7,106 bases of DNA from Pseudomonadota bacterium. GTDB taxonomy: Bacteria; Pseudomonadota; Gammaproteobacteria; Acidiferrobacterales; Acidiferrobacteraceae. Of the stretch, positions 6,023-7,106 are shown piece by piece; positions within the stretch are counted from its first letter, which is position 1, and every line of letters begins with the position of its first letter. The notes beneath the pieces are model-generated. The model made no database searches. It saw nothing but the letters and a program-made list of their open reading frames with translations, and had not been told where the DNA came from. The translations under genes and the position numbers were made by a program. Location of the stretch: positions 1 through 7,106 of the forward strand of contig JAJZZU010000131.1 of NCBI GenBank assembly GCA_021797365.1. The letters are read 5' to 3'.

Positions 6023-7106
6023 TTAGTCTGCGTCCGCTATGGTCAAGGTGTTGCGCTGCATGTTGGCGGCACCGGCCGCGACATTCAGCCCGACATTGCC
6101 TGCGGCATCCTGCATCACATGATTGCCCACGCTCGCGGTGTTCATCGTCGGGATGCTCACCGAGTTGTCACCGTCATTGTCGCCGCCCGTGGAGAAGCTC
6201 ACCGGCGTGTCCGTGGCGATCGCACCCATCGACACCTGCGAGACCTTACTCATCGCCGAGGCGTTACTGCCGGCCTGGTTGAAGGCGTAGGCCAGATCGT
6301 TGCTCTGCATGTTTTGCAGGCCCGCCGCCACGTTGGCGCCGATGTTGCCGGCCGCATTCTGAAGGACGTGATTGCTCACGCTCGCGGCGTTGTTCGCGCC
6401 CTTGTCCACAGCGATCGAGTAGGGCCCGGAGTTCTGCACGCCGCTGATCACGGCCGTGGCAGGACCTCCCGTGTTGTCGCCATCCATATCGCCGTTACCG
6501 ACACCCCAGCCGTAGGCCAGCGCGGTATTGTTGGCCTGCACGTTCTGCAGGCCCGAGGCCACGTTCACGCCGATGTTACCCGTGGCGTTCTGCAGGACAT
6601 CATTCGACAGCGAGGCGGTCATGGCACCCATCTTGTCGAACGCGACAGACGGCAGATAGAAGGCCATGTTGCTCGCCTGGTTGTCGGCGATGGCGGCAGT
6701 GGCGGTCGTGGTGCTCGCCACCGGGCCTGCGGCATAGGCTATCGAGAGGTTGTTCGCCTGCTCGTTCCACGCGCCGGCGGCAACGTTGGCCCCCACATTC
6801 CCGGAGGCATCCTGCAGGACCTTATCGTTCAGGTAGGCGTTGTTATTGCCCCACTTCGTGAACGACAGGCGCGCGCGGTTCCCGTGGAAGCCCTCGGTCC
6901 CCTGGTCGTTGTCGATGGCCGCAGTGGCAAGCTTGCCGGCGTTGTTGTCCGTCGCGGCAAGTCCATTGGCCTGCATGTTGTCGGCGCCAGAGGCGACGTT
7001 TACGTTCACATTGCCGGTAGCGTTTTGCAGCACGTGATTGGTGATGGAGGCATCGTCATCGCCAGCGAGGCTGAGCGAGCCGCCAAACGGCCCGGCATTC
7101 TGGTTA
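6023..7106 (-). CDS. Partial CDS: C-terminal part of a secreted repeat protein (adhesin/amyloid-like)
   Basis: The frame enters at the right edge (first full codon ending 7105) and stops at TAA 6025..6023; about 361 residues are visible and the N-terminus, with any signal peptide, is missing. An apparent GTG start at 7033 is simply a Val inside the first repeat. The protein is built of five copies of a 26-residue unit rich in Gly, Asn, Val, Ala and Gln, separated by variable linkers with Asp/Asn/Gly-rich patches. It has no Cys, few charged residues apart from Asp, and ends five residues after the last copy's motif region in Ala-Asp-Ala-Asp. Such Gln/Asn/Gly repeats fit a beta-stacking surface fibre or adhesin, as in Fap or curli subunits, though they are not the classical curlin repeat. 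Genes of this kind are sometimes labelled adhesin or heme utilisation protein; I see no haem motif. The adjacent FapD-like protease supports an extracellular fibre role (inference). Confidence 0.85.
   Translation of the reverse strand, partial: NQNAGPFGGSLSLAGDDDASITNHVLQNATGNVNVNVASGADNMQANGLAATDNNAGKLATAAIDNDQGTEGFHGNRARLSFTKWGNNNAYLNDKVLQDASGNVGANVAAGAWNEQANNLSIAYAAGPVASTTTATAAIADNQASNMAFYLPSVAFDKMGAMTASLSNDVLQNATGNIGVNVASGLQNVQANNTALAYGWGVGNGDMDGDNTGGPATAVISGVQNSGPYSIAVDKGANNAASVSNHVLQNAAGNIGANVAAGLQNMQSNDLAYAFNQAGSNASAMSKVSQVSMGAIATDTPVSFSTGGDNDGDNSVSIPTMNTASVGNHVMQDAAGNVGLNVAAGAANMQRNTLTIADAD
6041..7033 (-). repeat. Five imperfect repeats of a 26-residue protein motif
   Basis: Units on the minus strand: 7033..6956, 6820..6743, 6598..6521, 6367..6290 and 6118..6041. 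Each begins V-L/M-Q-N/D-A-x-G-N-V/I, continues x-x-N-V-A-A/S-G, and ends x-x-N-x-Q-x-N followed by two or three residues. Unit-to-unit distances grow steadily towards the C-terminus: 71, 74, 77 and 83 residues (213, 222, 231 and 249 bp). Just before most units comes a short Ala/Ser-x-x-Asn-His/Asp stretch (SITNH, SLSND, SVSNH, SVGNH), so the conserved block is nearer 31 residues. The array probably continues beyond the right edge. Confidence 0.87.

Noticed and set aside
6041..7033. CRISPR-like array.
   Set aside because: The repeats are imperfect, 78 bp long, spaced irregularly and keep one open reading frame; they encode a protein repeat.

Overview
The window is GC-rich, tightly packed, and every supported gene lies on the minus strand, so it is transcribed from high to low coordinates. 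Signal peptides of the Sec type, an outer-membrane beta-barrel ending in phenylalanine and a periplasmic-type protease show a Gram-negative bacterium. The gene families fit a proteobacterium, probably a gammaproteobacterium or close relative; the species cannot be fixed from this sequence.

Right half (about 7106 to 4455): a putative surface-fibre or adhesin module. It opens with the C-terminal part of a secreted-looking protein built from five irregularly spaced copies of a Gly/Asn/Val/Ala-rich repeat. Its stop codon is followed at once by a near-perfect intrinsic terminator. The next gene starts within that terminator's T-tract spacing and encodes a stand-alone, signal-peptide-bearing C39-type cysteine protease resembling FapD of the Fap functional amyloid system. 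Then comes an exported 261-residue Gly-rich protein of unknown family with degenerate versions of the same repeat motif.

Left half (about 4302 to 1): a putative exopolysaccharide operon. In order it encodes a WecB-type UDP-GlcNAc 2-epimerase (supplies UDP-ManNAc), a YaiO-family outer-membrane barrel, an unrecognised six-helix membrane protein, a processive family 2 glycosyltransferase of the PgaC/BcsA/NfrB type, and the start of a membrane-anchored protein cut by the window edge. Overlapping or nearly touching ends (ATGA overlap, 8-bp overlap, 10-nt gap) argue for one coupled transcript, with larger gaps of 82 bp after the YaiO gene and 152 bp before wecB.

How they may work together (inference): the epimerase makes the sugar donor, the glycosyltransferase polymerises and moves the chain across the inner membrane, the barrel exports it, and the neighbouring repeat protein with its protease supplies a protein component of the same extracellular matrix. 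The epimerase, glycosyltransferase and outer-membrane barrel set parallels NfrC(WecB)/NfrB/NfrA of Escherichia coli, suggesting a ManNAc-containing polymer.
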